48,027 bases of DNA from Bryobacterales bacterium. Lineage in GTDB: Bacteria; Acidobacteriota; Terriglobia; Bryobacterales; Bryobacteraceae. Positions 47,853 through 48,027 of this stretch are shown one piece after another. The translations under genes and the position numbers were made by a program. Under the pieces are notes generated by a model, which ran no database searches, was not told the origin of the DNA, and was given only the letters and a program-made list of their open reading frames with translations. Positions within the stretch are counted from its first letter, which is position 1. Each line of letters begins with the position of its first letter. The stretch is from positions 1-48,027 of the forward strand of contig JADLCF010000297.1 of the NCBI GenBank assembly GCA_020847315.1, given 5' to 3'.

Positions 47853-48027
47853 ATGTGGCTGATCCGTATGGCGATGCGCCGGCCGGTGACGGTGCTGATA
47901 GCGATCTTCGGAGTGGCGTTGTGCTCGATTCTCGCGATGCAGCGGATGAAAGCCGACATCTTTCCCGATCTGGGCGAACCCGTGATCTACGTCGCGCAGC
48001 CTTATGGCGGCATGGATCCCGCGCAGA
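47853..48027 (+). CDS. RND family efflux permease, N-terminus (partial, truncated by window end)
   Basis: [58 protein letters not shown], typical AcrB-family start. Confidence 0.9.
   Translation, partial: MWLIRMAMRRPVTVLIAIFGVALCSILAMQRMKADIFPDLGEPVIYVAQPYGGMDPAQ

Overview
The window looks like a chromosomal segment of a high-GC bacterium, most consistent with Acidobacteriota (Bryobacter/Solibacter-like). This is inferred from gene content: a TonB-dependent receptor with an N-terminal carboxypeptidase-regulatory domain, a Tat-signal gluconate-2-dehydrogenase-subunit-3 / GMC oxidoreductase pair, and a secretin with a C-terminal cohesin-like domain. Most of the window is ordinary core and household genes: uvrA C-terminus, CPBP protease, pepA, smpB, secretin plus two pseudopilins, tRNA-Leu, FHA protein, glycosyltransferase, beta-lactamase-fold hydrolase, SSS symporter with galK, MscS, DCC protein, hpnE-like, hemH, Fe-ADH, moaA, nadA, acpP-fabF, hsp20, EamA, tRNA-Pro, PadR-TolC-RND. 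The least conventional part is about 19.35-21.24 kb: an isolated phage-like mini-cassette. It has an 88-aa holin-like protein with a strong UUCG terminator, divergent from a small-terminase-like HTH protein carrying a 9-bp/3-aa (Leu-Asp-Asn) tandem repeat. Other signals not explained by the genes are a nested inverted-repeat structure (8.06-8.22 kb), a 19-bp non-coding tandem repeat (45.83-45.90 kb), a 23-24-bp repeat array upstream of an acyltransferase gene, a perfect palindrome abutting the padR start codon, a consensus promoter with an overlapping inverted repeat at hsp20, and decayed coding remnants flanking the TonB-dependent receptor. No CRISPR array, intact transposon or rRNA was seen. 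Product calls come from reading motifs only; no database search was run.
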